A stretch of 11,364 bases of DNA from an uncultured Rhodanobacter sp. (GTDB lineage Bacteria > Pseudomonadota > Gammaproteobacteria > Xanthomonadales > Rhodanobacteraceae). Positions 1-6,500 of this stretch are shown piece by piece. A program made the translations under genes and the position numbers. Numbering within the stretch: position 1 is the first letter of the stretch; each line of letters starts with the position of its first letter. The stretch covers positions 1 to 11,364 of the forward strand of contig CAIKJM010000472.1 in assembly GCA_903827735.1 (NCBI GenBank). The letters run 5' to 3'. The notes under the pieces are model-generated. The model was given only the letters and a program-made list of their open reading frames with translations, was not told where the DNA came from and searched no databases.

Positions 1-2
1 AT

Positions 3-902
3 CACCCGACCGACGATCCGGCCGGCATTGCCGCGGCGGTGCTGGACGGCCTGCTGTTCGGTATGGGCGACGCGGTGATCGGGATCAACCCCGCCGGTGA
101 CAGCCTGTCCGACTGCATCACCCTGCTCAAGCTGCTCGACGAGCTGCGCCAGCGCTTCGATATTCCGATGCAGTCGTGCGTGCTGTCGCACGTCACCACG
201 TCGGTGCAGGCGATCGAGCGCGGCGCGCCGCTGGATCTGGTGTTTCAGTCGGTGGCGGGTACCGAGGGTGCGAATACCGGCTTCGGCGTCAACCTGTCGC
301 TGCTGCGTGAGGCGCACGATGCGGTACTTTCGCTCGCACGCGGCACGGTCGGGCAGCAGGCGATGTATTTCGAAACCGGGCAGGGCAGCGCGCTGTCAGC
401 GGGCCAGCATCACGGCGTCGATCAGCAGACGCTGGAGGTGCGCGCCTATGCGGTGGCGCGCGCCTTCGATCCCCTGCTGGTCAATACCGTGGTCGGCTTT
501 ATCGGCCCGGAATATCTCTACGACGCCAAGCAGATCATTCGCGCCGGGCTGGAGGATCACTGCTGCGGCAAGCTGCTCGGCCTGCCGATGGGCGTCGACG
601 TCTGCTACACCAATCACGCCGAAGCCGATCAGGACGACATGGATGTGCTGATGCATCTCTTGGCCAACGCCGGCGTCAATTTCCTGATCGCGGTGCCGGG
701 CGCGGACGATGTGATGCTGAATTATCAAAGCCTCTCGTTCCACGACGTGCTGGGCCTGCGCCACGCGCGCAGTTTGAAACCGGCGCCGGAGTTCGAGCGC
801 TGGCTGGCGCAGATGGGCATGCTCGATAGCCGGGGGCGTTTGCCGCCGCCGCAGCCGGGCGGTATGCCGCTGCGGCGACTGCTCGGAGCGCCGACCGCAT
901 GA
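3..902 (+). CDS. eutB: Ethanolamine ammonia-lyase large subunit, 5' end cut off by the window
   Basis: This is the catalytic subunit of adenosylcobalamin-dependent ethanolamine ammonia-lyase, which converts ethanolamine to acetaldehyde and ammonia in the cytosol with EutC. The frame is open from base 3 and shows about 299 residues; the family is about 450 long, so roughly 150 N-terminal residues lie upstream. Seen directly: the GDAVIGINP stretch (from about base 66), GANTGFGVNL, YFETGQGSALSA, VNTVVGFIGPEYLY, DVCYTNHAEADQ, and the C-terminal PEFERWL block. From memory of the E. coli protein, the Glu in FETGQGS (bases 372-374) and the Asp in GVDVCYTNH (597-599) are exactly 75 residues apart, as are the substrate-binding Glu287 and Asp362; the Phe of GFIGP matches Phe329. 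It overlaps eutC by 4 bp (ATGA), indicating translational coupling. Identity is near certain. Confidence 0.97.
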   Translation, partial: HPTDDPAGIAAAVLDGLLFGMGDAVIGINPAGDSLSDCITLLKLLDELRQRFDIPMQSCVLSHVTTSVQAIERGAPLDLVFQSVAGTEGANTGFGVNLSLLREAHDAVLSLARGTVGQQAMYFETGQGSALSAGQHHGVDQQTLEVRAYAVARAFDPLLVNTVVGFIGPEYLYDAKQIIRAGLEDHCCGKLLGLPMGVDVCYTNHAEADQDDMDVLMHLLANAGVNFLIAVPGADDVMLNYQSLSFHDVLGLRHARSLKPAPEFERWLAQMGMLDSRGRLPPPQPGGMPLRRLLGAPTA

Positions 903-1717
903 GTGAGCAGCGCGCCATCGACGAATCTGCCGTTGACGGACGCGTGGTTGACGATCTGGCGCACGATCCGTTTGCGCGCCTGCGTCAGTTCACCCGCGCG
1001 CGCATTGGGTTGGGCCGCACCGGCGATGCGCTGCCGACGAAAGAACTGCTGAAATTCCAGGCCGCTGCCAGTCAAGCACGCGATGCCGTGCACGCGGCGC
1101 TGGACGTCCCTGCGCTGCGCGCGGCGCTGGCGCCACGCGAATGCATTGAGGTCGGCAGTCGCGCCGCCGATCGCCAGACTTATCTCCTGCGACCTGACTG
1201 GGGCCGCGAATTGGGTAGCGGTGAGGCGGAACTCGATGCCGCGCGCGCCGACTACGATCTGGTTTTTGTCATTGCTGACGGCCTGTCCGCGCGTGCGGCG
1301 ATGCATCACTCGGTCGCGATGCTGGACGCCTGCACAGCGCGCCTGAAGGAATGGACTATCGCGCCGATCGTGCTGGCGACTCAGGCGCGCGTGGGCCTGG
1401 GCGATGCGATTGCGCAGCGGCTCGGCGCGCGCATGGTCGCGGTGCTGATCGGCGAACGGCCGGGGCTCAGCGTGGCCGATAGTTTAGGCGTCTATCTTAC
1501 GTGGGCACCGCAGCCGGGGCAGGCCGATTCGCTGCGTAACTGCATCTCGAATATTCATGCCGATGGACTCGGCTACGAACGCGCGGCCACGCTGCTGGCG
1601 TGGCTGGCTCAGGAAGCGCGCCAGCGAAAGCTGACGGGTACCGCACTCAAACCTGATCTTTCATCACAGGCAGGCATCTCGGATGAACACAGCAGCAGGC
1701 TTGAAGAAAACACTTAG
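899..1717 (+). CDS. eutC: Ethanolamine ammonia-lyase small subunit
   Basis: This is the 272-aa small subunit, which together with EutB forms the binding site for adenosylcobalamin. Family signatures in order: RARIGLGRTGDALPT (about residues 34-48), SRAADRQTYLLRPDWGREL (about 86-104), YDLVFVIADGLSARA (about 118-132), ERPGLSVADSLGVYLTWAP and NCISNIHADGLGYERAA near the C-terminus. The length is a little below the E. coli protein (about 295), as is common outside the enterics. The ATG at 899 overlaps the eutB stop and has CGGAG at 884-888 as a ribosome-binding site. The last 11 or so codons overlap the start of the permease gene in another frame; that tail (DEHSSRLEENT) lies outside the conserved domain and is probably a neutral extension. 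There is no sign of damage. Confidence 0.96.
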   Translation: MSEQRAIDESAVDGRVVDDLAHDPFARLRQFTRARIGLGRTGDALPTKELLKFQAAASQARDAVHAALDVPALRAALAPRECIEVGSRAADRQTYLLRPDWGRELGSGEAELDAARADYDLVFVIADGLSARAAMHHSVAMLDACTARLKEWTIAPIVLATQARVGLGDAIAQRLGARMVAVLIGERPGLSVADSLGVYLTWAPQPGQADSLRNCISNIHADGLGYERAATLLAWLAQEARQRKLTGTALKPDLSSQAGISDEHSSRLEENT

Positions 1718-3059
1718 CGGTTTCCACCTGTGGGGCATTGCCGTGGGGCTGGTGATCTCCGGCGAATATTTCGGCTGGAGCTACGGCTGGGCCAGCGCGG
1801 GCACGCTAGGTTTCCTGGTCACCGCGGTATTCATCACCGTGATGTATGTGACCTTCATCTTCAGCTATACCGAGCTGACCACGATGATTCCCTCGGCCGG
1901 CGGTCCGTTTGCCTACAGCTATCGGGCGTTCGGTCCCTGGGGCGGGCTGTTCGCCGGCTTCGCCACCGTGATCGAGTTCGTCTTTGCGCCGCCGGCCATC
2001 GCGCTATCGATCGGCGCGTATCTCAACGTGCAGTTTCCCGCGCTGGAACCGAAGCTGGTCGCCGTTGGCGCGTACGTGGTTTTTATGGCGCTGAACATCG
2101 CCGGCGTGACCATTGCGGCTACGTTTGAACTCATTGTTACTCTGCTGGCTATCGTCGAACTGCTGGTGTTTATGGGCGTGGTCGCGCCGGGTTTTGCCTG
2201 GCAGCATTTCACTGCCAACGGCTGGGCCGGGCAGGCGACGCTCGACGGCAAGGCGCTGGGCGGTATCGTCGCCGCGATTCCGTTTGCAATCTGGTTTTAT
2301 CTGGCGATCGAAGGTGCCGCGATGGCCGCCGAGGAGGTGCGCGATCCGCGGCGCACGGTGCCGATCGCTTATATCGCCGGGATCGGCACGCTGGCGGTAC
2401 TGGCGTTCGGCGTGATGCTGCTCGCCGGCGGCGTGGGCGACTGGCGCGCGCTGGCCAACATCAACGATCCGCTGCCGCAGGCCATGCGCGTGGTGGTCGG
2501 CAGCCACAGCGGCTGGCTGCATATGCTGGTGGCGATCGGACTGTTCGGACTGATCGCGTCGTTCCACGGCATCATCATGGGCTATTCGAGGCAGATCTTT
2601 GCGCTGGCGCGTGCAGGCTTTTTGCCAACTGTTCTGGCGCAGCTGGGCGTGCGCCGACGTACGCCACACTGGGCGATCCTGGCCGGTGGCGTGATCGGCG
2701 TGGCGGCGATCTACTCCGATCGCTGGGTGCAGATCGGCGGTCAGCCGCTGACGGCCAACATCGTCACGCTGTCGGTCTTCGGTGCAGTGGTGCTGTATCT
2801 GATCTCGATGCTGGCGCTACTGCGTTTGCGGCGCACCGAGCCGGCGCTGGAACGGCCGTTTCGTGCGCCGTGCTATCCGTGGTTTCCCTTTATCGCGCTG
2901 GTAACTGCGCTGATCTGTCTGCTCACCATGGTGTTCTACAACGCCGTGCTGTTTGCGATCTTTGTGGGGTTGTTTGTGCTGGCTGCCGCGTATTACCAAC
3001 TGGTGGTGCGCCCGCGGATCGCCCGAGGGCAGCCTGGCGACTTCACCGGCCGCCGCTAA
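1683..3059 (+). CDS. eat: Ethanolamine permease (APC superfamily)
   Basis: This is a 458-aa inner-membrane amino acid/polyamine/organocation transporter, almost entirely hydrophobic with about twelve membrane segments. Recognisable family features are the N-terminal GFHLWGIAVGLVISGEYFGWSYGW segment (residues about 13-36), the following ELTTMIPSAGGPFAYSYRAFG loop, YLAIEGAAMAAEEVRDPRRTVP in the middle (about 211-232), SFHGIIMGYSRQIFALARAGFLP (about 293-315) and a C-terminal PERPFRAP-like RPFRAPCYPWFP block. These resemble the ethanolamine permeases that accompany eutBC in proteobacteria. Its position directly after eutBC, with the ATG inside the end of eutC (35-bp overlap), gives strong support for ethanolamine as the substrate. 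No strong Shine-Dalgarno is visible before 1683, so expression probably depends on translation of eutC. A general APC amino-acid transporter is the only real alternative. Confidence 0.93.
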   Translation: MNTAAGLKKTLSGFHLWGIAVGLVISGEYFGWSYGWASAGTLGFLVTAVFITVMYVTFIFSYTELTTMIPSAGGPFAYSYRAFGPWGGLFAGFATVIEFVFAPPAIALSIGAYLNVQFPALEPKLVAVGAYVVFMALNIAGVTIAATFELIVTLLAIVELLVFMGVVAPGFAWQHFTANGWAGQATLDGKALGGIVAAIPFAIWFYLAIEGAAMAAEEVRDPRRTVPIAYIAGIGTLAVLAFGVMLLAGGVGDWRALANINDPLPQAMRVVVGSHSGWLHMLVAIGLFGLIASFHGIIMGYSRQIFALARAGFLPTVLAQLGVRRRTPHWAILAGGVIGVAAIYSDRWVQIGGQPLTANIVTLSVFGAVVLYLISMLALLRLRRTEPALERPFRAPCYPWFPFIALVTALICLLTMVFYNAVLFAIFVGLFVLAAAYYQLVVRPRIARGQPGDFTGRR

Positions 3060-3118
3060 TTGTCTTGGCGCGGCGAAACCGTCACGCTTGCCGGCATTGA
3101 CCGTCACCCTGGCTCGCA

Positions 3119-4132
3119 ATGACAAGCACCAAATTCTGGGCGATTTGCCGCGTCGTTATCAACGTATTGGTGGCGCTGGTCGCTTTTTTTTCTGGCCTCT
3201 GGGGCGCCATGGCGCTGTGGTTTCAGCTGCCTGGCGGCGTGGTGGTGCGCGCACTAGGCAGCGCGCTGTGGGCGATCCTGATCGTTTCGCTGTTTGCTTT
3301 TGCGATCAGCCGCCGAAGCTGGCTGCCGCTGCTTTTTTATGGGCTGGCGTTTGTCGCGTTGATGGCATGGTGGTCGACCATTGCGCCCTCCAATAACCGC
3401 GTGTGGGCGGATGACGTAGCGCAGCTGATGAGCGGCACCGTCGACGGCAGCAAGGTCACCTTGACCAACGTGCGCAACTTCACCTGGCGCACCGAGGCGG
3501 ATCACGACATCCGCTGGGAGACGCGCACCTACGATCTTGATCACATCGCCTCCGCCGATGCCGTGCTGTCGTACTGGGGCAGCAAGGAGATTGCCCACGC
3601 GATGATTTCTTTCGGCTTCGACGACGGTCGCCACGTGGTGTTCTCCGTCGAGATCCGCAAGAAGCGCGGCCAGCAATATTCGGCCATCGGCGGCTTCTTC
3701 AAGCGCTTCGACATAATCCTCACGGCCGCCGACGAGCGCGACATCATCGCAGTGCGCACCAACGTACGCGGGGAGGACGACTACCTGTTTCCGCTGACGA
3801 TGAGCAAGCAGGTGATGCGCGAGCTATTTCTGTCGTACGTCCATGCCGCCAACGAGCTGGTCGCCACGCCGGCGTTCTACAACACGCTGACCTCCAACTG
3901 CACCACCATCGTCTACCGCATGGCCAAGCGGCTGGACCCGGGATTGCCGTACGACGTGCGATTGCTGATCACCGGCTACCTGCCGGAATATCTTTACGAG
4001 ATCGGCGCGCTGGACCAAAGCGTTTCCGTCCAAGACTTGCGTCGCCGCGGCCGCGTCACCGACCGGGCCAGGGCCAGCTTGCCGACAGACGACTTTTCGA
4101 AGGTCATCCGTGTTGGGTTGGGCGGGCCTTAG
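3119..4132 (+). CDS. Membrane-anchored DUF4105 (Lnb N-terminal-like) protein
   Basis: This is a 337-aa protein with three hydrophobic segments in its first ~85 residues (about 8-32, 42-58 and 64-84), followed by a long soluble domain. The soluble part matches the DUF4105/Lnb_N pattern: W-x-x-RTYDLDHIASAD, the AHAMISFGFDDGRHVVFSVEIR block with His160, and FYNTLTSNCTT with Cys261. Conserved His and Cys suggest a thiol-hydrolase-like active site, but no reaction is established and I infer none. The domain probably faces the periplasm. The ATG at 3119 has no good ribosome-binding site and lies 59 bp after the permease stop; it could be read from the same message. It is convergent with the MFS gene, with only 23 bp between stops. 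Family assignment is fairly sure; function is unknown. Confidence 0.85.
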   Translation: MTSTKFWAICRVVINVLVALVAFFSGLWGAMALWFQLPGGVVVRALGSALWAILIVSLFAFAISRRSWLPLLFYGLAFVALMAWWSTIAPSNNRVWADDVAQLMSGTVDGSKVTLTNVRNFTWRTEADHDIRWETRTYDLDHIASADAVLSYWGSKEIAHAMISFGFDDGRHVVFSVEIRKKRGQQYSAIGGFFKRFDIILTAADERDIIAVRTNVRGEDDYLFPLTMSKQVMRELFLSYVHAANELVATPAFYNTLTSNCTTIVYRMAKRLDPGLPYDVRLLITGYLPEYLYEIGALDQSVSVQDLRRRGRVTDRARASLPTDDFSKVIRVGLGGP

Positions 4133-4155
4133 CGTTTGCTTGCGCGCAGGCGACG

Positions 4156-5361
4156 TCAGGCGGCGACGCGCCTGCGGTCCAACGCGAACGACCACAGCAG
4201 CACGCCGATGCCGACCAGCGAGAGACCCAGTCCGACCCAGCCGGTGGACGTCCATCCGTAGCCCGCCGCGATGGCGACACCACCGAGCCACGCGCCGAGC
4301 GCATTGGCGATATTGAACGCGCTGTGGTTCAAGGCGGCGGCCAGCGACTGGGCATCGCCGGCCACGTCCATCAGGCGCGCCTGGAAACTTACCGTGACCA
4401 TGGTGCAGATGCCGATCAGAAATAGCACCACGACCATGGCCGCCGCCGAGTGCGCCACAAAGACCAGGATGGTCAGCATCAGCGCCGTAAAAGCGTACAT
4501 GCCGATCATCGTGCCCTTGAGCCAGCGGTCGGCCAGCTTGCCGCAAACCACGCTGCCCACCACCATGCCGATGCCGATCAGGCTCAGCATCAGCGGAACG
4601 CGCGTCAGCGGCAGATGCGTGACTTCTGTCAGCAGCGGCGTGATGTAGCTGTAAACCGCAAAGATGCCGCCGAAGCCGATACCCGCTGCAAGCAGCGTCA
4701 GCCAGACCTGCGGCTGTTTCAGCGCACCCAATTCGGTGAGCGCGCTGGCATGCTTGTCGGCTTTCACCGCGGGTACAAACACGTAGATCATCGCCGCGGT
4801 AAGAAAGGCGATCACCGCCACCGCCATGAACGTCGAGCGCCAGCCAAACGTCTCACCCAGCCAGGTCGCTGCCGGCACGCCGAGCACGTTGGCCACGCTA
4901 AGTCCCATGATCACCTTGCCGATCGCTTCGCCGCGCTTCGACGGCGGCACCATCGCGGCGGCCACCAGCGAGGCCACGCCGAAATACGCGCCGTGCGGCA
5001 GGCCGGCTACAAAGCGTGACACCAGCACCGCCGTGTAGCTGTGGAAAATCGTCGTCGCAAAATTGCCCACGGCATAGAGCAGCATCAGGCCGATCAGCAG
5101 CGCCTTGCGCGGCGTTTTCGCCATCAGAATCGTGATCGCCGGCGCACCCACCACCACGCCGAGCGCATAGGCGCTGATCAGATGGCCGGCCTGCGGCACG
5201 GAGACTCCCAGGTCTCCGGAGATTTCGGGTAGCACGCCCATTGCGGCGAACTCAGCCGTGCCGATCGCCAGACCGCCCAGCGCCAGCGCCATTTCAGCAA
5301 TACCGACCCCATGCGGAGCAACGGCGCGGATGCCGGATTCGGCGGTAAGGGGGGATGCCAT
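4156..5361 (-). CDS. MFS efflux transporter, AraJ/YdhP-like (DHA1 family)
   Basis: This is a 401-aa twelve-segment major facilitator protein. It opens with a short soluble N-terminus, then LGGLAIGTAEFAAMGVLPEI. Further hallmarks of the AraJ/YdhP branch are AGHLISAYALGVVVGAPAIT in segment 2, LPHGAYFGVASLVAAAMVP in segment 4, MGLSVANVLGVPAATWLGE in segment 5 (the antiporter motif C area), CGKLADRWLKGTMIG between the second-half helices, and AFNIANALGAWLGG near the end. Relatives are proton-driven exporters of sugars, purines or drugs; the substrate here cannot be read from sequence. The ATG at 5361-5359 has AAGGA upstream with a 9-nt gap, supporting this start. It is transcribed alone; its upstream region holds repeated ACAGGT boxes that may be a regulator's operator (listed separately). 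Family membership is sure, substrate unknown. Confidence 0.93.
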   Translation of the reverse strand: MASPLTAESGIRAVAPHGVGIAEMALALGGLAIGTAEFAAMGVLPEISGDLGVSVPQAGHLISAYALGVVVGAPAITILMAKTPRKALLIGLMLLYAVGNFATTIFHSYTAVLVSRFVAGLPHGAYFGVASLVAAAMVPPSKRGEAIGKVIMGLSVANVLGVPAATWLGETFGWRSTFMAVAVIAFLTAAMIYVFVPAVKADKHASALTELGALKQPQVWLTLLAAGIGFGGIFAVYSYITPLLTEVTHLPLTRVPLMLSLIGIGMVVGSVVCGKLADRWLKGTMIGMYAFTALMLTILVFVAHSAAAMVVVLFLIGICTMVTVSFQARLMDVAGDAQSLAAALNHSAFNIANALGAWLGGVAIAAGYGWTSTGWVGLGLSLVGIGVLLWSFALDRRRVAA

Positions 5362-5362
5362 G

Positions 5363-5445
5363 GCAACAGGTCCTTGAAAAGCGCAGCGTGGTCAAACACC
5401 AGCCCAGCGGACCTGTTTGAGACGGTGCCTAGTTTAACCTGTTGC
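5363..5445 (-). promoter_or_regulatory. Candidate operator: repeated AACAGGT boxes upstream of the MFS gene
   Basis: Three copies of one short word sit just before the transporter start. On the + strand, AACAGGTCC is at 5365-5373 and its perfect inverse GGACCTGTT at 5409-5417, 35 bp apart. CCTGTTGC at 5438-5445 is the perfect inverse of GCAACAGG at 5363-5370. Read on the gene's own strand, there are two direct copies of AACAGGT upstream (around 5438-5444 and 5411-5417) and one inverted copy overlapping the ribosome-binding region. The AT-rich stretch AGTTTAA (5431-5437) may hold part of the promoter. This is an arrangement expected for a transcription factor that senses the exported compound. 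No regulator gene is adjacent in the window, so the binding protein is not known. Confidence 0.4.
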
Positions 5446-5462
5446 GCTGCCGCATGAGATCG

Positions 5463-5559
5463 TCAGACCGAGGGAATCGTGCCGCCGTCGATCACGGATT
5501 TCGGCTGCATCGATCGAGGCGGCGCTATTGGACACCACCAGCGCTATCCAAGCGCCGAC
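5463..5559 (-). pseudogene. C-terminal remnant of a short-chain dehydrogenase/reductase
   Basis: Read on the - strand from 5559, the frame gives VGAWIALVVSNSAASIDAAEI, then one extra base at about 5496, then VIDGGTIPSV and a TGA stop at 5463-5465. Removing that one base yields a typical SDR tail, in which a helix with a L-x-S-x-x-A-S pattern is followed by G/A-A-E-x-VIDGGT. The frame is closed by a TGA at 5560-5562, and nothing upstream resembles the rest of an SDR, such as the Rossmann glycine motif or the YxxxK active site. So only about 31 codons of an original ~250 remain. This is a decayed or deletion-truncated gene. It once probably lay upstream of, and on the same strand as, the MFS gene. 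The match is by eye to the family pattern. Confidence 0.55.
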
Positions 5560-5659
5560 TCAGTCCGGCGAGTCGAAGCGCCTCGTTCCGCGCAAGACAT
5601 TGAACAACTGATAGCCGTCCATATCGCTCCTTGGCTGCGCTAGGAGGAACTCTACGACG

Positions 5660-6400
5660 GTGGAGCGGTCAATCTCTGGGGAGTGCCAGTGGAAGGCCAG
5701 GGTGAGACCAGAACTGAAATTAGTCACCCATCTAAGCGAATCCGGTCGCCGGATCTCCGTGTGGATCGTGGTGATCGCGTGCCATCTGGGTTTGCTGATG
5801 CTTTTTCTGCAGCCCGCTGGCGACGAGTCGGATACGAAACCGCTGGCGAAAGATAAGGAGCATGCGTTGTTGCTTCGATTCCTCTCCTTACCACCCCCAT
5901 ACGCGCCGCCCGTCACTCCGACCACGCGCCAGGTTTTCAGAAGCCCACGCCCTCGGGCCGTTGTACCGACGCGGCATACGGCCGTATCTAGCGTTCAAAG
6001 CCCGGTCGAAGTGGCGGCTCCGTCGTCGGTTGAAGCGCATACGATGCCAACCGAGCCTATGTCGACGGAGGCGCCAAACGAAGCCGATGCGAACAGCGAC
6101 GGTGGCTTTGGGCAGCGTCTGCGTGAAGCGCAGCACGGCTCCGCGATTCACGGCGTGCCGGGTTCCGACAATGCCTTTGTCCCCGGCATCCATTTCGTCA
6201 ATCCCATGGACCAGGGTATCGGCGCTGTAGTGCGCCAGGCGCAGCGCCTGTTCGGTGTCAAAATCCGCCAATGCATCGATGTCGATGCGTGGCGAAAGCT
6301 GACGACGCAGGAGCTGGTTACGCGCCATATCTCGCCCGACGACGTGGATCGCGAAGATGAAAAATATCAATGCAATGCGCCGCCCGGGCTGCATTTCTAG
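5660..6400 (+). CDS. Hypothetical single-pass membrane protein with proline-rich linker
   Basis: I do not recognise this 246-aa protein. It has a basic N-terminus, one membrane segment (about residues 33-51, ISVWIVVIACHLGLLMLFL), and then a long proline/serine/threonine-rich stretch (about 75-150, including LPPPYAPPVTPTT). A compact C-terminal domain of about 90 residues follows, with FVPGIHFVNPMDQGIGAVVRQ, two cysteines (in RQCIDVDAW and KYQCNAPPG) and a GLHF end. The topology (short inside, anchor, Pro-rich periplasmic spacer, small domain) is like TonB or other envelope-spanning proteins, but no TonB C-terminal motif is visible. The two cysteines could form a periplasmic disulfide. Start: GTG at 5660 with AGGAGGA at 5642-5648 (11-nt gap). 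GTG at 5702 with GGAAGG at 5691-5696 (5-nt gap) is an equal or better alternative and removes only 14 residues. Confidence 0.75.
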   Translation: MERSISGECQWKARVRPELKLVTHLSESGRRISVWIVVIACHLGLLMLFLQPAGDESDTKPLAKDKEHALLLRFLSLPPPYAPPVTPTTRQVFRSPRPRAVVPTRHTAVSSVQSPVEVAAPSSVEAHTMPTEPMSTEAPNEADANSDGGFGQRLREAQHGSAIHGVPGSDNAFVPGIHFVNPMDQGIGAVVRQAQRLFGVKIRQCIDVDAWRKLTTQELVTRHISPDDVDREDEKYQCNAPPGLHF

Positions 6401-6416
6401 GCAAGCACCGAAACCA

Positions 6417-6457
6417 CGGTTGTGCGCGCGCAATGAAGGTATCGTTGCGTGCAACCG
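6417..6457. other. Imperfect hairpin in the gap before the acyl-CoA synthetase gene
   Basis: CGGTTG (6417-6422) pairs with CAACCG (6452-6457), and CGCAA (6429-6433) pairs with TTGCG (6445-6449). This leaves a 6-nt/2-nt internal bulge and an 11-base loop. It lies in the 100-bp gap between the hypothetical gene's stop (6400) and the ATG at 6501. There is no T-run after it, so it is not a standard intrinsic terminator. It may be a weak stop for the upstream message, a leader structure for the downstream gene, or chance. Confidence 0.25.
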
Positions 6458-6500
6458 TATCGGCCCATGTGCTGATCACTATGGACGCCTGGGAACACCC

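Noticed and set aside
3060..3118. Possible terminator between the permease and the DUF4105 gene
   Set aside because: No stable hairpin followed by a T-run was found; the short gap may well be read through.
2953..3396. 147-codon + strand frame spanning the permease end and DUF4105 start
   Set aside because: It is a shadow of two well-supported genes in another frame, rich in Arg/Ala/Trp as expected for out-of-frame GC-rich DNA.
4133..4155. GC-rich near-palindrome between the convergent stops (GCTTGCGCGCAGGC)
   Set aside because: It lacks a T-run and has only a tiny loop; it is not convincing as a terminator.
4110..5232. Several + strand frames over the MFS gene
   Set aside because: All are antisense shadows of the transporter with His/Arg-rich low-quality composition.
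5560..5925. 121-codon - strand frame ending STVVEFLLAQPRSDMDGYQLFNVLRGTRRFDSPD
   Set aside because: Most of it lies antisense to the 5660-6400 gene and no family pattern was recognised. The part over 5563-5659 could be a remnant linked to the SDR tail, but there is not enough to call.
6357..6500. 48-codon N-terminal extension of the acyl-CoA synthetase frame
   Set aside because: It overlaps the end of the preceding gene, is Cys/Arg-rich and unlike the family, and the ATG at 6501 matches the usual family start.
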